DNA from: JAKAGZ01 sp963772675
GTDB taxonomy: Bacteria > Bacteroidota > Ignavibacteria > Ignavibacteriales > Ignavibacteriaceae
NCBI GenBank assembly: GCA_963772675.1
Contig: CAVYYF010000004.1
Span: forward strand, 1 to 64,000
Length of the DNA: 64,000 bases
Reading direction: 5' to 3'
Shown here in pieces: positions 1 through 10,216 of the stretch (position 1 is the first letter of the stretch; each line of letters opens with the position of its first letter). The notes under the pieces were generated by a model, which had not been told where the DNA came from, did no database searches, and was given only the letters and a program-made list of their open reading frames with translations. Both the position numbers and the translations under genes were made by a program.

Positions 1-1
1 A

Positions 2-760
2 TTCCCCCGGCGATGGGAAGCCGGAACTAACAAGGTTGCCGAACCGACGGGATCTACAAGCTACTGCCCTGTTCCATTACTTGTTCTTATGACAGAAATT
101 ACCGGTGATAATAAGTATGAACAGGCAGCTGTTCGTGCTGCAGATTATGTCTGGGAGAATTGGGGAAAACGGGGACTCTTTGTCGGTGGTGCAAGTGACA
201 ATCCGAATATTACAGATAAAGAAGCAGGAATGTTAAGTATTGAAGCATACCTGAGTTTATATGAATCAACAAAAAAACAAAAATGGCTGGATCGCGCTAA
301 GGCAGCAGCTGATTATGCCGAAAGCTGGATATGGATTTGGAATCTTCCAATGCCGATAGACGCAGACAATGCACACCTTGACTGGAAAAAAGATGTGCCG
401 ATCATCGGAGTTCAGGGAATTACTGCTCGCGTAGCAGGCGGTGTGGATGAGTACATGGATTGGTCTACTTCTTCTTATGCAAGATTATATCTTTATACCA
501 AAGACCCGCATTACCTCGATGTTGCACGGCTTCTATTGCATGACACTAAGTCCATGGTTTCTCGTCCCGGACGACTTTACGGTATGAAAGGTATCGGATG
601 GCAGCAGGAGCACTGGTCAATGGGACCGGGCAGGTATGGCCGCGGCGTAGGATCGCACCGATTCTGGTTGCCGTGGGTTACTTCCAATCACCTATATAGT
701 ATCACAGGTCTGGAAGAAGTCGATCCGGCTCTATTTAAAAAGTTATCTAAAGGAAATTGA
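2..760 (+). CDS. C-terminal part of an alpha/alpha-toroid glycosidase-like protein (5' end outside window)
   Basis: The frame is open from base 2, so the first ATG inside the window (89) is not the start; about 29 further codons precede it and the gene begins upstream. The product is rich in Trp, Tyr and helix-forming segments such as AADYVWENWGKRG and DRAKAAADYAESW, the style of six-hairpin (alpha/alpha)6 glycosidase or lyase folds. The end of the protein (WSMGPGRYGRGVGSHRFW, then LPWVTSNHLYSITGLEE) looks like a complete C-terminus. It heads the run of carbohydrate-active genes on the same strand, and GH39 starts 126 bp downstream. I cannot assign a CAZy family, because the catalytic half lies outside the window. 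Fold assignment is an inference. Confidence 0.6.
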   Translation, partial: FPRRWEAGTNKVAEPTGSTSYCPVPLLVLMTEITGDNKYEQAAVRAADYVWENWGKRGLFVGGASDNPNITDKEAGMLSIEAYLSLYESTKKQKWLDRAKAAADYAESWIWIWNLPMPIDADNAHLDWKKDVPIIGVQGITARVAGGVDEYMDWSTSSYARLYLYTKDPHYLDVARLLLHDTKSMVSRPGRLYGMKGIGWQQEHWSMGPGRYGRGVGSHRFWLPWVTSNHLYSITGLEEVDPALFKKLSKGN

Positions 761-886
761 AAAAAGATAATTATTATTTATAAAACTTACGCCGCTGAAT
801 TAGAATGCATTTAGACTAAGCATTTGTTATTAGTTCCGTTATTAACAGGAAAATAAATTTGTTTTTTATTAACCAGAGACAAAGAA

Positions 887-2560
887 ATGATAAAAAGAAT
901 TTTATTGATATGGGCATGCTTCGGCGTTTTTATCTTTGCGCAAGATAAAACAGTAAATATTGTTGTCGATATGAATAAAGAGAAGGGTGATCTAAAACCT
1001 ATTTGGGCATGGTTTGGTTACGATGAACCAAATTATACTTATATGAAAAACGGTAAAAAACTTTTGGGCGAGTTAGCGGAATTGAGTCCGGTTCCGGTTT
1101 ATGTTCGAACGCATAATTTAATGACAACAGGAGACGGAACTCCGGCACTGAAATGGGGCTCAACTAACATGTATACCGAAGATAAGAACGGCAACCCGGT
1201 TTATAATTGGCAAATTGTGGACAGCATCTTCGACACATACGTTCATTTTAAAATGAAACCATTGGCTGAAATAGGATTTATGCCGGAAGCACTTTCTACA
1301 AATCCAAAACCATATAAACATAATTGGGATGCAGCAAATAAAAATTCTGTTTTATTCACAGGGTGGGCATATCCACCGAAAAATTATAAGAAATGGTCAG
1401 AACTAATTTATCAATGGGTTAAACATTGTGTTGAACGATACGGAAAAGCCGAAGTTGAAAGTTGGTACTGGGAACTATGGAATGAACCTAATATCGGTTA
1501 TTTACAGGCGAATAATCAACTGAAAACATTTTGCAAAATGTACGACTATGCATCCGATGCAGTTAAACGTGCATTGCCAACTGCAAGGATGGGAGGTCCG
1601 CATATAGCTGGTATTGCAAATGAATTTTTAAAAGGATTCATAACACATTGCTTATCCGGACATAATGAAGCAACCGGGAAAAATGGAGCTCCGCTTGATT
1701 TTATTGCTTTTCATGCAAAAGGTTCTCCAAAAGTTGTTGATGGCGTTGTCTGGATGGGAATGCAGAATCAACTTTATACAATAAAAGAAAATCTAAAGCT
1801 GATTTCATCAATTCCTCAGGTTAAGAATCTTCCGATAATTATTGGTGAATCCGATCCTGAAGGATGTGCGGGCTGTGGAATGAATACTCATCCTGCAAAT
1901 GCTTATCGAAATGGAACAATGTATTCCAGCTATACTGCTGCATCGATAGCTCGCATATACGATTTAAATGATTACTACGGTACAAATATTATCGGGGATT
2001 TAAGCTGGTCTTTTGAATTTGAAAATCAGCCATGGTTTTTTGGCTTACGTGATCTTGCAACAAACGGAGTTGATAAACCTGTCTTAAATGTTTTTAGAAT
2101 GCTTGGAATGATGGGGGATAAACGTTTGGCTGTTGAAGGCAATCTGGGGTATGATTATGAAACCATTTGCGATTCCGGTGTTCGCGGTAAAAGAACAGAT
2201 ATCAACGCATTGGCTTCAAAGAATAAAAATTCAGTGACAGTTCTGTTATGGAATTACTACGATGAAGATGTTAAAAATAATGGATCGCCGGTTAATTTGT
2301 TAATAAAGAATGTTCCTTCAAAATCAGCCGTTTTATATCAGTATATAATAGATAACGAACATAGCAATTCTTATGAAGTTTGGAAGAAGATGGGCTCTCC
2401 CCAAAATCCAACTTCTGAACAAATAGAGAAACTTGAAAAATCAGGACAGCTTGAAATGCTTAACAAACCGGCCAACATAAAAATTGAAAACAATCAATTC
2501 AGGATTGAAATGCAATTACCAGGGCAGGCGGTTGCGTTAATAAAACTAGTTCTCGAGTAA
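887..2560 (+). CDS. GH39 family exported glycosidase (beta-xylosidase-like)
   Basis: This is a 557-residue protein with a Sec signal peptide (residues 1-19, ending at FIFAQ). The TIM barrel carries ELWNEPNIGY with Glu200 as likely acid/base, and IIIGESDPEG with Glu321 as likely nucleophile, matching the spacing in clan GH-A family 39. A C-terminal beta-sandwich follows from about residue 440 (NSVTVLLWNYYDEDV and later strands), as in known GH39 beta-xylosidases. Family members release xylose from xylo-oligosaccharides, although GH39 also includes alpha-L-iduronidases and others, so xylosidase is inferred from the xylan-degrading neighbours. No T9SS tail is present, so a periplasmic location is likely. 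Confidence 0.85.
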   Translation: MIKRILLIWACFGVFIFAQDKTVNIVVDMNKEKGDLKPIWAWFGYDEPNYTYMKNGKKLLGELAELSPVPVYVRTHNLMTTGDGTPALKWGSTNMYTEDKNGNPVYNWQIVDSIFDTYVHFKMKPLAEIGFMPEALSTNPKPYKHNWDAANKNSVLFTGWAYPPKNYKKWSELIYQWVKHCVERYGKAEVESWYWELWNEPNIGYLQANNQLKTFCKMYDYASDAVKRALPTARMGGPHIAGIANEFLKGFITHCLSGHNEATGKNGAPLDFIAFHAKGSPKVVDGVVWMGMQNQLYTIKENLKLISSIPQVKNLPIIIGESDPEGCAGCGMNTHPANAYRNGTMYSSYTAASIARIYDLNDYYGTNIIGDLSWSFEFENQPWFFGLRDLATNGVDKPVLNVFRMLGMMGDKRLAVEGNLGYDYETICDSGVRGKRTDINALASKNKNSVTVLLWNYYDEDVKNNGSPVNLLIKNVPSKSAVLYQYIIDNEHSNSYEVWKKMGSPQNPTSEQIEKLEKSGQLEMLNKPANIKIENNQFRIEMQLPGQAVALIKLVLE

Positions 2561-2613
2561 AAGAGAAATCTTTTTATTAATTATGAATTGATAAAAGTAA
2601 AGAAACAGTATTA

Positions 2614-5347
2614 ATGAAAAATTTATTGAACCAAAAATCATCCAGTAAACAAAAAGGTATTAGCCGGCGACGCTTTGTGAAAGTAGCAGGAATTTCTGCA
2701 TTAGGAGTATCCTCTTTAGGTTATATTAATTTTAGAACGAAAGGAGTTTCTATCGTTATAGATCCTGCTGACCAAACAGCCGGTTCAGCACCAGCGCAAT
2801 GGGCCGTAAAAGAACTTGTGAAGTCTCTGGAATCTGAAGCTATTAACATATACAGATGTAATAGTATCGATAAAGCCAGAAGTGGAGATTTTATTGTCGT
2901 AGCAACGGGTTCAGATTTTTCTATAGCTCGTCAATTACTTAAAGAGGCAAAAGAAAAAATCCCGTCTGTACCTGAAGCGCTTGGACTGGTACCGGTAAGA
3001 TCGGGTGATAAACAAATTTTGTTGGCTTGCGGATATGATGTGCGGGGACTTGTCTATTCCCTGCTCGAACTTGCTGACCGCGTTCAATATTCAAATCATC
3101 CTTTAAACTCAATAGATATTCAAGAACCGATAATTGAAAAACCTGCTAATGTTATCCGCAGCCTCACCAGACTTTTTGTAAGCGAAATAGAAGATAAACC
3201 ATGGTTCTATGATCGTGAAATGTGGAAACAGTATCTTACAATGTTAACCACGCAACGCTTTAATCGATTTAGTTTGAGTTTGGGTATCGGTTACGATTTT
3301 CTCCAGGATGTAACCGATGCATATTTCCTTTTTGCTTATCCGTTCTTTTTATCTGTTCCGGGATACAATGTAAAAGTACCGCAGCTTCCTGATACAGAAC
3401 GTGAGAAGAATCTCGAAATGCTCAAGTTTATAAGCGAACAGACAGTCGCCCGTGGAATTCAATTTCAGTTGGGAATCTGGATGCACGGATATAAATGGCT
3501 CAATAGCCCTAATGTAAACTATACGATAGAAGGATTAACACCCGAAATTCACGGCGCATATTGTCGGGATGCTCTTCGACAACTTTTGAAAGCATGTCCG
3601 GCCATCAGTGGAATAACGTTCCGGGTACATGGAGAGAGTGGTGTAAAAGAAGGTAGTTACAATTTTTGGAAAACAGTATTTGACGGAGTAGCTACGTGTG
3701 GTCGAAAAGTAGAGATAGATATGCATGCGAAAGGAATAAATCAGGAAATGATAGACACGGCAGTTGCCACCGGAATGCCGGTCAATGTTTCTCCAAAGTA
3801 TTGGGCAGAGCACCTTGGTTTGCCTTATCACCAGTCAGATATTCGTGCGTTCGAAATTCCAAAGCAGGATCAAAAAGCGGAAGGGCTTTTGAATCTGAGT
3901 GCAGGCTCCCGCAGTTTTACCCGTTACGGTTATGCCGACCTATTTAAAGAGAACCGGCATTATGGAATTTTGCATAGAATTTGGCCCGGCACACAACGTC
4001 TTCTGCTGTGGGGCAATCCGGAAATGAGCGCTGCATACTCAAAGGCTTTCAGCTTTTGCGGTAGCGTAGGAGCCGAACTTATGGAACCGCTTTCATTCAA
4101 AGGTCGACGGGGTTCGGGAATTGCAGGCGGCCGTTGTGCTTATTTGGATAAATCATTAAAACCTAAATGGGATTGGGAAAAATATCTTTACAGTTACAGA
4201 GTCTTTGGCAGACTGGCTTACAATCCTGATACTGAACCGGATGTTTGGCGCCGATATCTGATTAAACAGTTTGGTGCGGGGAGCGAAGAAGTTGAATTAG
4301 CTTTGGCAAACGCATTTCCTATACTTCCAATTGTTTTAACTGCTCATGGAGCTTCGGCTGGTAACAATACTTACTGGCCCGAGATATACACTAACCAATC
4401 TTTAGCCGATCCCAAAAAGAATCCGTATTGGGATACTCCGTCGCCCCAGGTATTCGGCAATGTCAGCCCGATGGATCCCCAATTGTTTATGCGCATTAAC
4501 GATTTTGCGGATGAATTGTTAAAAGGCAAACGAAGCGGAAAATATTCTCCAATCGAATATGCTCAATGGATAGAAGACTATGCTGAAGCGGCAGACAAAC
4601 ATCTTGCTGCAGCAAAAAACAGTTCTAAAGGAAAACAAAAACCAGAATTCCGCAGAATGGCTATTGATGTAACGATAGCAGCAGGATTAGGTCGTTTCTT
4701 TGGAGCCAAATTCAGAGCCGGCGTTCTCTTCGGAATTTTTAAGCAAAGCGGAGACCGTACTGCATTGGAATTATCTATAAAAACTTATCATAAAGCAAGG
4801 AACTTCTGGATAGAACTTGCTAATGTTGCGAGGGATGTTTATAAACATAACATCACCATTGGTGAATATGATCTGATTCGGGGTCACTGGCTCGATAGGC
4901 TGCCTGCAATAGATGAAGATATCGATTTTATGAAAAAAATATTGGAAGAAACACCAATTGGTAATACTCCTCAACAAGACAATGTACGATTGGCTATACA
5001 AGAAACTTTGGGACGGCCCAAACGTGATTCTGCAATTTGTCACCACAAACAGCCGAAACATTTTAAAACCGGAGAACCTCTTGAGATAAAAATATCAATT
5101 GAGCAAACAATTGAATCGGTAGTATTATACTATCGTCATGTAAATCATGCCGAACGATTCAAAACAGTAGAAATGCAGAGAACAAATAAAAGTTATCGGG
5201 CAACCATTCCAGCTGATTATACGGACACTTTGTATCCTCTTCAATATTACTTTGAAGTGAGAGAAAAGCCAGGATAACGCATGGTTGTACCCGGGCTTAA
5301 CAGTAAATTTAACTCAACAGCCATATTTTATATTAAGAAAAACATAA
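2614..5347 (+). CDS. Large Tat-exported glycoside hydrolase-like protein, frameshift near the 3' end
   Basis: The N-terminus has a twin-arginine signal (SRRRFVKVAG, residues 18-27) followed by a hydrophobic stretch; this is the only Tat-type leader seen in the cluster. Residues about 45-180 look like the alpha/beta domain that precedes the barrel in GH67/GH20-type enzymes, and residues about 190-560 read like a TIM barrel (for example GIQFQLGIWMHGYKW and GITFRVHGESGVKEG). The rest is helical, with a terminal beta-sandwich. The frame stops at 5277, but skipping one base at 5275 continues with NAWLYPGLTVNL and QQPYFILRKT to a stop at 5345-5347, so the true length is about 910 residues. An alpha-glucuronidase-like role on xylan is possible but not shown. 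I recognise the fold type only. Confidence 0.6.
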
Positions 5348-5381
5348 TGCATCTATTTTGTTAAAATCGGAGTAATCGAAA

Positions 5382-6923
5382 ATGAGAAAATTAATTCTAT
5401 CAATTCTTTTTGGAATCTTGCCGTTTCTTTTACCGGCCCAGAACAAGGTTACATTAATTACGGATTCAACTGGAATACAGATAAGTAAGTATATCTATGG
5501 ACAGTTTGCTGAGGATTTGGGAAGAGGCATTTACGGCGGATTCTTTGTTGGCAAGGGTAATACCGAAATTCCAAATACAGACGGAGTGCGAAATGATGTG
5601 ATAGATGCCCTGAAGAAATTAAAAATACCGATTCTTCGTTGGCCCGGCGGGTGTTTTGCCGATACTTATCATTGGGAAGATGCCATAGGACCACAAAATG
5701 AGAGAAAACCAATTGAAAATCTTGCCTGGGGCAATGTGAGGGAAGATAATAGTTTTGGTACCACTGAGTTTCTAAATATGTGTGAATTGATCGGTGCGGA
5801 ACCATATCTTGCTGTTAATATGAATACCGGAACGGTAAGGGAAGCAGTTGAATGGGTTCAATATGCAAATCACGCTAATGGAACAAGCTATTTAACTGAT
5901 ATGCGTGAAAAGAATGGCCGTGATAAGCCATGGAATGTAAAATTTTGGGGAATAGGAAATGAATCATGGGATTGCGGTGGAAGTATGACGGTTGACCATT
6001 ATATAAATTTATACAAACAATTTGCGACTGCAATGACAAGTTACAGTAATACCGAAAAACTTTTTAGAATAGCAGTTGGTCCCGGTGGTCCCGGAAATAA
6101 ATGGACAGAAGAAATTATGAAGAACATACCTGCCAGAAGATTTGAAGGCATTTCAATTCATCATTATTCTGTTACAAACTGGGCTAACAAAAGTTCATCA
6201 ACAAAGTTTACAAATGATGAATACTTTAAAACTATGCAGCAGGCATGGGGTATGGAAAATGTAATTAGCAGTAACAGTAAAATAATGGATAAATATGATC
6301 CAAAGAAAAGAGTTGCAATCGTTGTTGATGAATGGGGCGGCTGGTACGAAACCGATCCTGAAGGTCACGGACAATTATACCAACAGAATACGATGCGTGA
6401 TGCAATGATTGCGGGAATTACGTTGAACATATTTAACAATCACGCGGACCGTGTCAGGATTGCAAACCTGGCACAGATGGTAAATGTTCTTCAATCAGTT
6501 ATACTTACCAACGAACAAAAAATTATTCTTACTCCTACATATTATGTAATGAAGATGTACAATGTTCACCAGGACGCAGAGCTGATACCGATTCACATTA
6601 CCTCGAACGATTTTGTATTGAATAACATGAAAATACCTGCTGTATCTGTTTCTGCTTCTAAAGATCAAATCAGGTAAGATTCACATTTCACTTACAAATA
6701 TTGATAATAAAAACGGTCAATCGGTTGATATTGATTTGAAAGACTTTGATGCTAAAAAAATTACGGGAGGATTTTAACATCGCCGGATGTTCACGATCAT
6801 AATACGTTTGAGAATCCTACAAAAGTTGAACCTAAAATTTTCAGCGATTTCACAATCTCAGGAGAAAATCTCAAAGTAAATATGCCTCCTATCTCGGTTA
6901 TAGTTTTGGAATTGGTTCCTTAG
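5382..6923 (+). CDS. GH51 alpha-L-arabinofuranosidase, split by two frameshifts near the 3' end
   Basis: A signal peptide (residues 1-19, ending LLPAQ) leads into a GH51 barrel. GNESWDCGG carries Glu194 (likely acid/base) and VVDEWGGWY carries Glu317 (likely nucleophile). The first frame stops at 6677. The next frame continues with SGKIHISLTNIDNKNG, and a third frame with LTSPDVHDHNTFENP and ISVIVLELVP, ending at 6923. These pieces align with the intact paralogue at 21013 (HISLTNIDPHKDK, ITAPHENDYNDF). The extra base near 6669 lies in a CAAA run. All catalytic residues are upstream of the breaks. The enzyme would remove arabinofuranose side chains from arabinoxylan or arabinan. Confidence 0.85.
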
Positions 6924-7010
6924 TTTTAAATAAAAGTTGATTTTTAATTTACAAAGAGATTCGTTCTCATTTTTTGCATTCAAAAATCTAAAATACTTTA
7001 AGAGGTGTAA

Positions 7011-7803
7011 ATGAAAATATTCCGAAATATCTTGATGCCAGTATTCGGCATCTTTGCTTATCTTGGTGCTTCAGGGTTACTCTAGTGTATCCGGTAGTGC
7101 TGAGTATAGCACAACAGCCAGTGATACCGCCCGAAGTATAGCGCCTTATTTTAACCCAGTTACATCGCCTACGAAGGCCCCGGATGCTGACGGCTTTCTC
7201 CAGCGCTGGTTACTTCTTGAACCTATTAAAAAACCAAATCGTAGCAACACGGTGTTTACTGACAGCTACATCCGGAATGCCTTCGATACTCTATACTTTC
7301 CCAGCCAGTTTACGGGTATTCCGCACAATGGTGACAAAGTAAAGGTTGGAGATCAGGAACTCACCTGGCATGCTCTGGACGCAACCAAGTTCAACGTTAA
7401 ACTTTTTCGATTCGCTTATGGCTTGAACAAGAAGATATACGGTGTTTTGTTCTGGGCAGTTACTGTTGTTAACAGTCCACGGGAAATGAAGAATGTTCGT
7501 TTGGCAATTGGGTCCAATTCTGCATCTATGTGGTGGCTTAATGGAAAGGAAGCTGTTATGCTTTCCGGAGATCGTCGTATGATTATGGATGATGGTGTTT
7601 CAAGGCGGCTTACGCTAAAAAAAGGCCAGAACATAATTCGTGGTGCTGTAATTAACGGCCCTGGTATGAGTGATTTTTGTGTCCGATTTATAGATGAAAA
7701 TGGTAACCCGATAAAGGATATCACAATAAGTTTTAAAAATGACTGGGAAATAATGAGCTATCCCATTTTTGATATTAATATTTTGTCTTGGAGGTTTTTA
7801 TGA
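7011..7803 (+). CDS. Exported beta-sandwich accessory protein coupled to GH43, frameshift in the signal peptide
   Basis: The start is taken as ATG 7011, preceded by AAGAGGTG. It encodes MKIFRNILMPVFGIF, the first half of a signal peptide, and then shifts by one base near 7050 into the long frame (LLILVLQGYSSVSG). The mature part resembles a galactose-binding-like beta-sandwich: WLLLEPIKKPN, then LAIGSNSASMWWLNGKEAV, then LTLKKGQNIIRGAVINGPG. Such modules accompany esterases and arabinosidases in Bacteroidetes hemicellulose loci. The stop (TGA 7801-7803) overlaps the next gene's ATG (7800), so translation is probably coupled. The last residues (about DWEIMSYPIFD onward) look unconserved and may come from a lost stop. 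I see no catalytic motif. Confidence 0.6.
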
Positions 7804-9257
7804 AATCCCGTTTTATTGTTGCAGTGGTTTTCGCCCTGCTCTTTTTCTGGTTAGTTGATCCGGTATTTGCGCAGATCGGCGAACCTTACATTCACGATCC
7901 TTCTACTATCATCAAGTGCGATGGTAAATATTATACTTTCGGTACCGGTGCTGGCGGTTTGATCTCCGATGACGGCTGGGTCTGGCATGGAGGCGCGGTG
8001 CGTCCCGGAGGTGGAGTGGCACCGGATGTCATTCATATTGGGGATCGTTACTACCTAACATATGCTAAAGGTGGTGGAGGATTAGCCGGAGGACACGCTA
8101 GCAACGTATACGTTATGTGGACCAAAACACTGGACCCTAAATCCCCTGACTTCGGATTTAAAGACGAAGAAAATATTGTTGCCTCATCTGATGGTAAGGA
8201 GGATTGCGATGCAATCGATCCTGCATTTCTTCTCGATCCTACAGATGGCAGACTGTGGCTGACCTATGGAACCTATTTCGGCTTTATCCGGATTGTTGAA
8301 CTAGATCCTAAAACAGGAAAACGTATTGCCGGTAACAAACCAATAAATGTTGCCATTGATTGTGAAGCTACAGCAATGATGTATCGCAATGGCTGGTATT
8401 ACCTGCTTGGTACTCATGGTACTTGTTGCGACGGCCCCAATTCTACTTATAATATCCGTGTGGGACGTTCCAGAAAAGTAACGGGACCATACGTAGATAA
8501 CATGGGGGTACCTATGCTTAAAGGAGGGGGTAAACTTGTAGTGGGCGCCAGAGGGCACTTATTTGGAGCGGGCCACTTCGGCTTGCTGGATCTGGGGGAT
8601 GGCGTAGAGAAATTCTCCTGCCATTACGAAGCTGATCTGGATAGAAGCGGACGGAGTGTACTTCATATTCAATCGCTACTCTGGAAAAATGGATGGCCGG
8701 TAGCAGGTGAGGACTTCAAGGGAGGTACATATGAGATTCAATCCCAGCGCAGCGGTTATGCACTGGAACTGGCAGTGGATTTTGTACGAATGCCACGCGG
8801 TATGAGAGGCTTTTTTAGACAAAATAATAATGAGCCGGTGAAACCGGTTAAGCCACAGGAACTTGCTGATGTTGAAAAGGGCTGGCCTGCTGGTAACATT
8901 GACGTTCGTATAAATGATTATATGTTCCGCCCGAATCAAAAATGGACAATCACTCCTGTTGACAGTGTAGGCGGCTATCCCGGCTCACCCTATTTCAAGA
9001 TAACTATTGCCGGGACAAATCGTGCATTGGCTGCAACGGCAGACTCTGAAGTTGTAACGGTTCCCGAATTTACCGGCGCTCCTGAACAGCTCTGGCGAAT
9101 CGATCAGTTGACCGACGGCACTTATCGCATCATGCCCAAGGTTGTACCCAATTCCAACACACAATTGGCTTTGATTGCCGTAGGTGAACGCTCAATTACG
9201 CTGGCTAAGTTTGGTCCAAAGAGTGATAAGTCGAAGTGGAATTTTAAGACACCGTAA
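7800..9257 (+). CDS. GH43 arabinanase/arabinofuranosidase-like enzyme with C-terminal ricin-like region
   Basis: I chose ATG 7800, which follows GGAGG and gives a clean signal peptide ending at PVFAQ; an upstream TTG at 7788 is less likely. The five-bladed propeller triad of GH43 is visible: IHDPS with Asp33 (base), AIDPAFLLDP with Asp140 (pKa modulator), and DCEATAMMY with Glu189 (acid). Residues about 375-485 form a beta-trefoil-like C-terminal part (PEQLWRIDQLTDGTYRI, KSKWNFKT). The 485-residue protein overlaps the preceding accessory gene by four bases. Members hydrolyse alpha-1,5-arabinan or remove arabinose from xylan. The exact subfamily cannot be fixed by reading. Confidence 0.82.
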   Translation: MKSRFIVAVVFALLFFWLVDPVFAQIGEPYIHDPSTIIKCDGKYYTFGTGAGGLISDDGWVWHGGAVRPGGGVAPDVIHIGDRYYLTYAKGGGGLAGGHASNVYVMWTKTLDPKSPDFGFKDEENIVASSDGKEDCDAIDPAFLLDPTDGRLWLTYGTYFGFIRIVELDPKTGKRIAGNKPINVAIDCEATAMMYRNGWYYLLGTHGTCCDGPNSTYNIRVGRSRKVTGPYVDNMGVPMLKGGGKLVVGARGHLFGAGHFGLLDLGDGVEKFSCHYEADLDRSGRSVLHIQSLLWKNGWPVAGEDFKGGTYEIQSQRSGYALELAVDFVRMPRGMRGFFRQNNNEPVKPVKPQELADVEKGWPAGNIDVRINDYMFRPNQKWTITPVDSVGGYPGSPYFKITIAGTNRALAATADSEVVTVPEFTGAPEQLWRIDQLTDGTYRIMPKVVPNSNTQLALIAVGERSITLAKFGPKSDKSKWNFKTP

Positions 9258-9429
9258 GGGAAATAAATTCAACAATGAACAACTTTATCAACTTATAATT
9301 TAATATAATATAGCATTGATAAAAAAGATGTCCGGCTGTCACTCATATGTCTTTTTCATTGTTCCTTAAAACTGGGATTGAATTGACTAATTACGAAAAA
9401 AATAATTTTTGTTATAAAAGGGATTAAAA

Positions 9430-10065
9430 ATGAAAACAAGTATTACTGTCCTTTTGTTATTAGTATTTAGCATAACCTGTAATGCGCAAAATCTTGATGG
9501 TAAATGGAAAGGTAAAATGAGCACTCCAAATGGAGATATAGAATTAGTTTTTACTTTTCAAGTAAACACTGATAGTTTAACCGGAAATGTTTCATCACAA
9601 ATGGGAACTTTACCAATAGAAAATGGAAAGGTAGATGGGAATAAATTTTCGTTCGATGTTAATATTAACGGACAGGTAATAAATCACACCGGAGTTCTGG
9701 ATGGTGATACTGTTAAGTTGAGTTTGCCATGGGGAGATCAACAAATGGCATTAAGCAGGGCAAAAGAAGAATCCAAGATTAATGGTAAATGGGTTGGCAA
9801 AGCTAGTGGCCCGCAGGGAGATATGGAATTAACGTTCACCTTTAATGTAAATGGAGACACATTAACTGGCGCAGATTCTTCATTTATAGGAGTAATTCCA
9901 TTGACCAACGGAGTTGTAGATGGAAATGATTTTTCATTTGACGTTGACTTACAGGGAATGAAAATAAGTCACAAATGCAAATATCTCACAGATGATACAA
10001 TTTCTGTAGTAACAAACGTTATGGATCAGGAAATGAATATGAAACTAACGAGGATAACTAAATAA
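9430..10065 (+). CDS. Exported protein of two tandem approximately 90-residue beta-rich repeats
   Basis: A signal peptide (ending ITCNAQ) is followed by two copies of one unit. Unit 1 begins DGKWKGKMSTPNGDIEL and contains ENGKVDGNKFSFDVNINGQ; unit 2 begins NGKWVGKASGPQGDMEL and contains TNGVVDGNDFSFDVDLQG. Each unit looks like a small lipocalin-like beta-barrel. The same unit is often found as a C-terminal extension of Bacteroidetes DUF1080-type proteins, to my recollection. No catalytic residues are evident, so a binding role is only a guess. It has its own 170-bp upstream gap and its own start signal, so it may be a separate transcription unit. Confidence 0.7.
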   Translation: MKTSITVLLLLVFSITCNAQNLDGKWKGKMSTPNGDIELVFTFQVNTDSLTGNVSSQMGTLPIENGKVDGNKFSFDVNINGQVINHTGVLDGDTVKLSLPWGDQQMALSRAKEESKINGKWVGKASGPQGDMELTFTFNVNGDTLTGADSSFIGVIPLTNGVVDGNDFSFDVDLQGMKISHKCKYLTDDTISVVTNVMDQEMNMKLTRITK

Positions 10066-10216
10066 ACTTTCTAAAAAGATATTCTTGTATAAAAAACATT
10101 TTGAATAATATTAAAGAATGTATTCATAAGAAGAATTGAAAGAACGTGTTCTCCTTTTTATAAGATATCTGATAATAAATTAAGTCGATTATTCAAATAT
10201 AACGTAGGAGAAAAAG

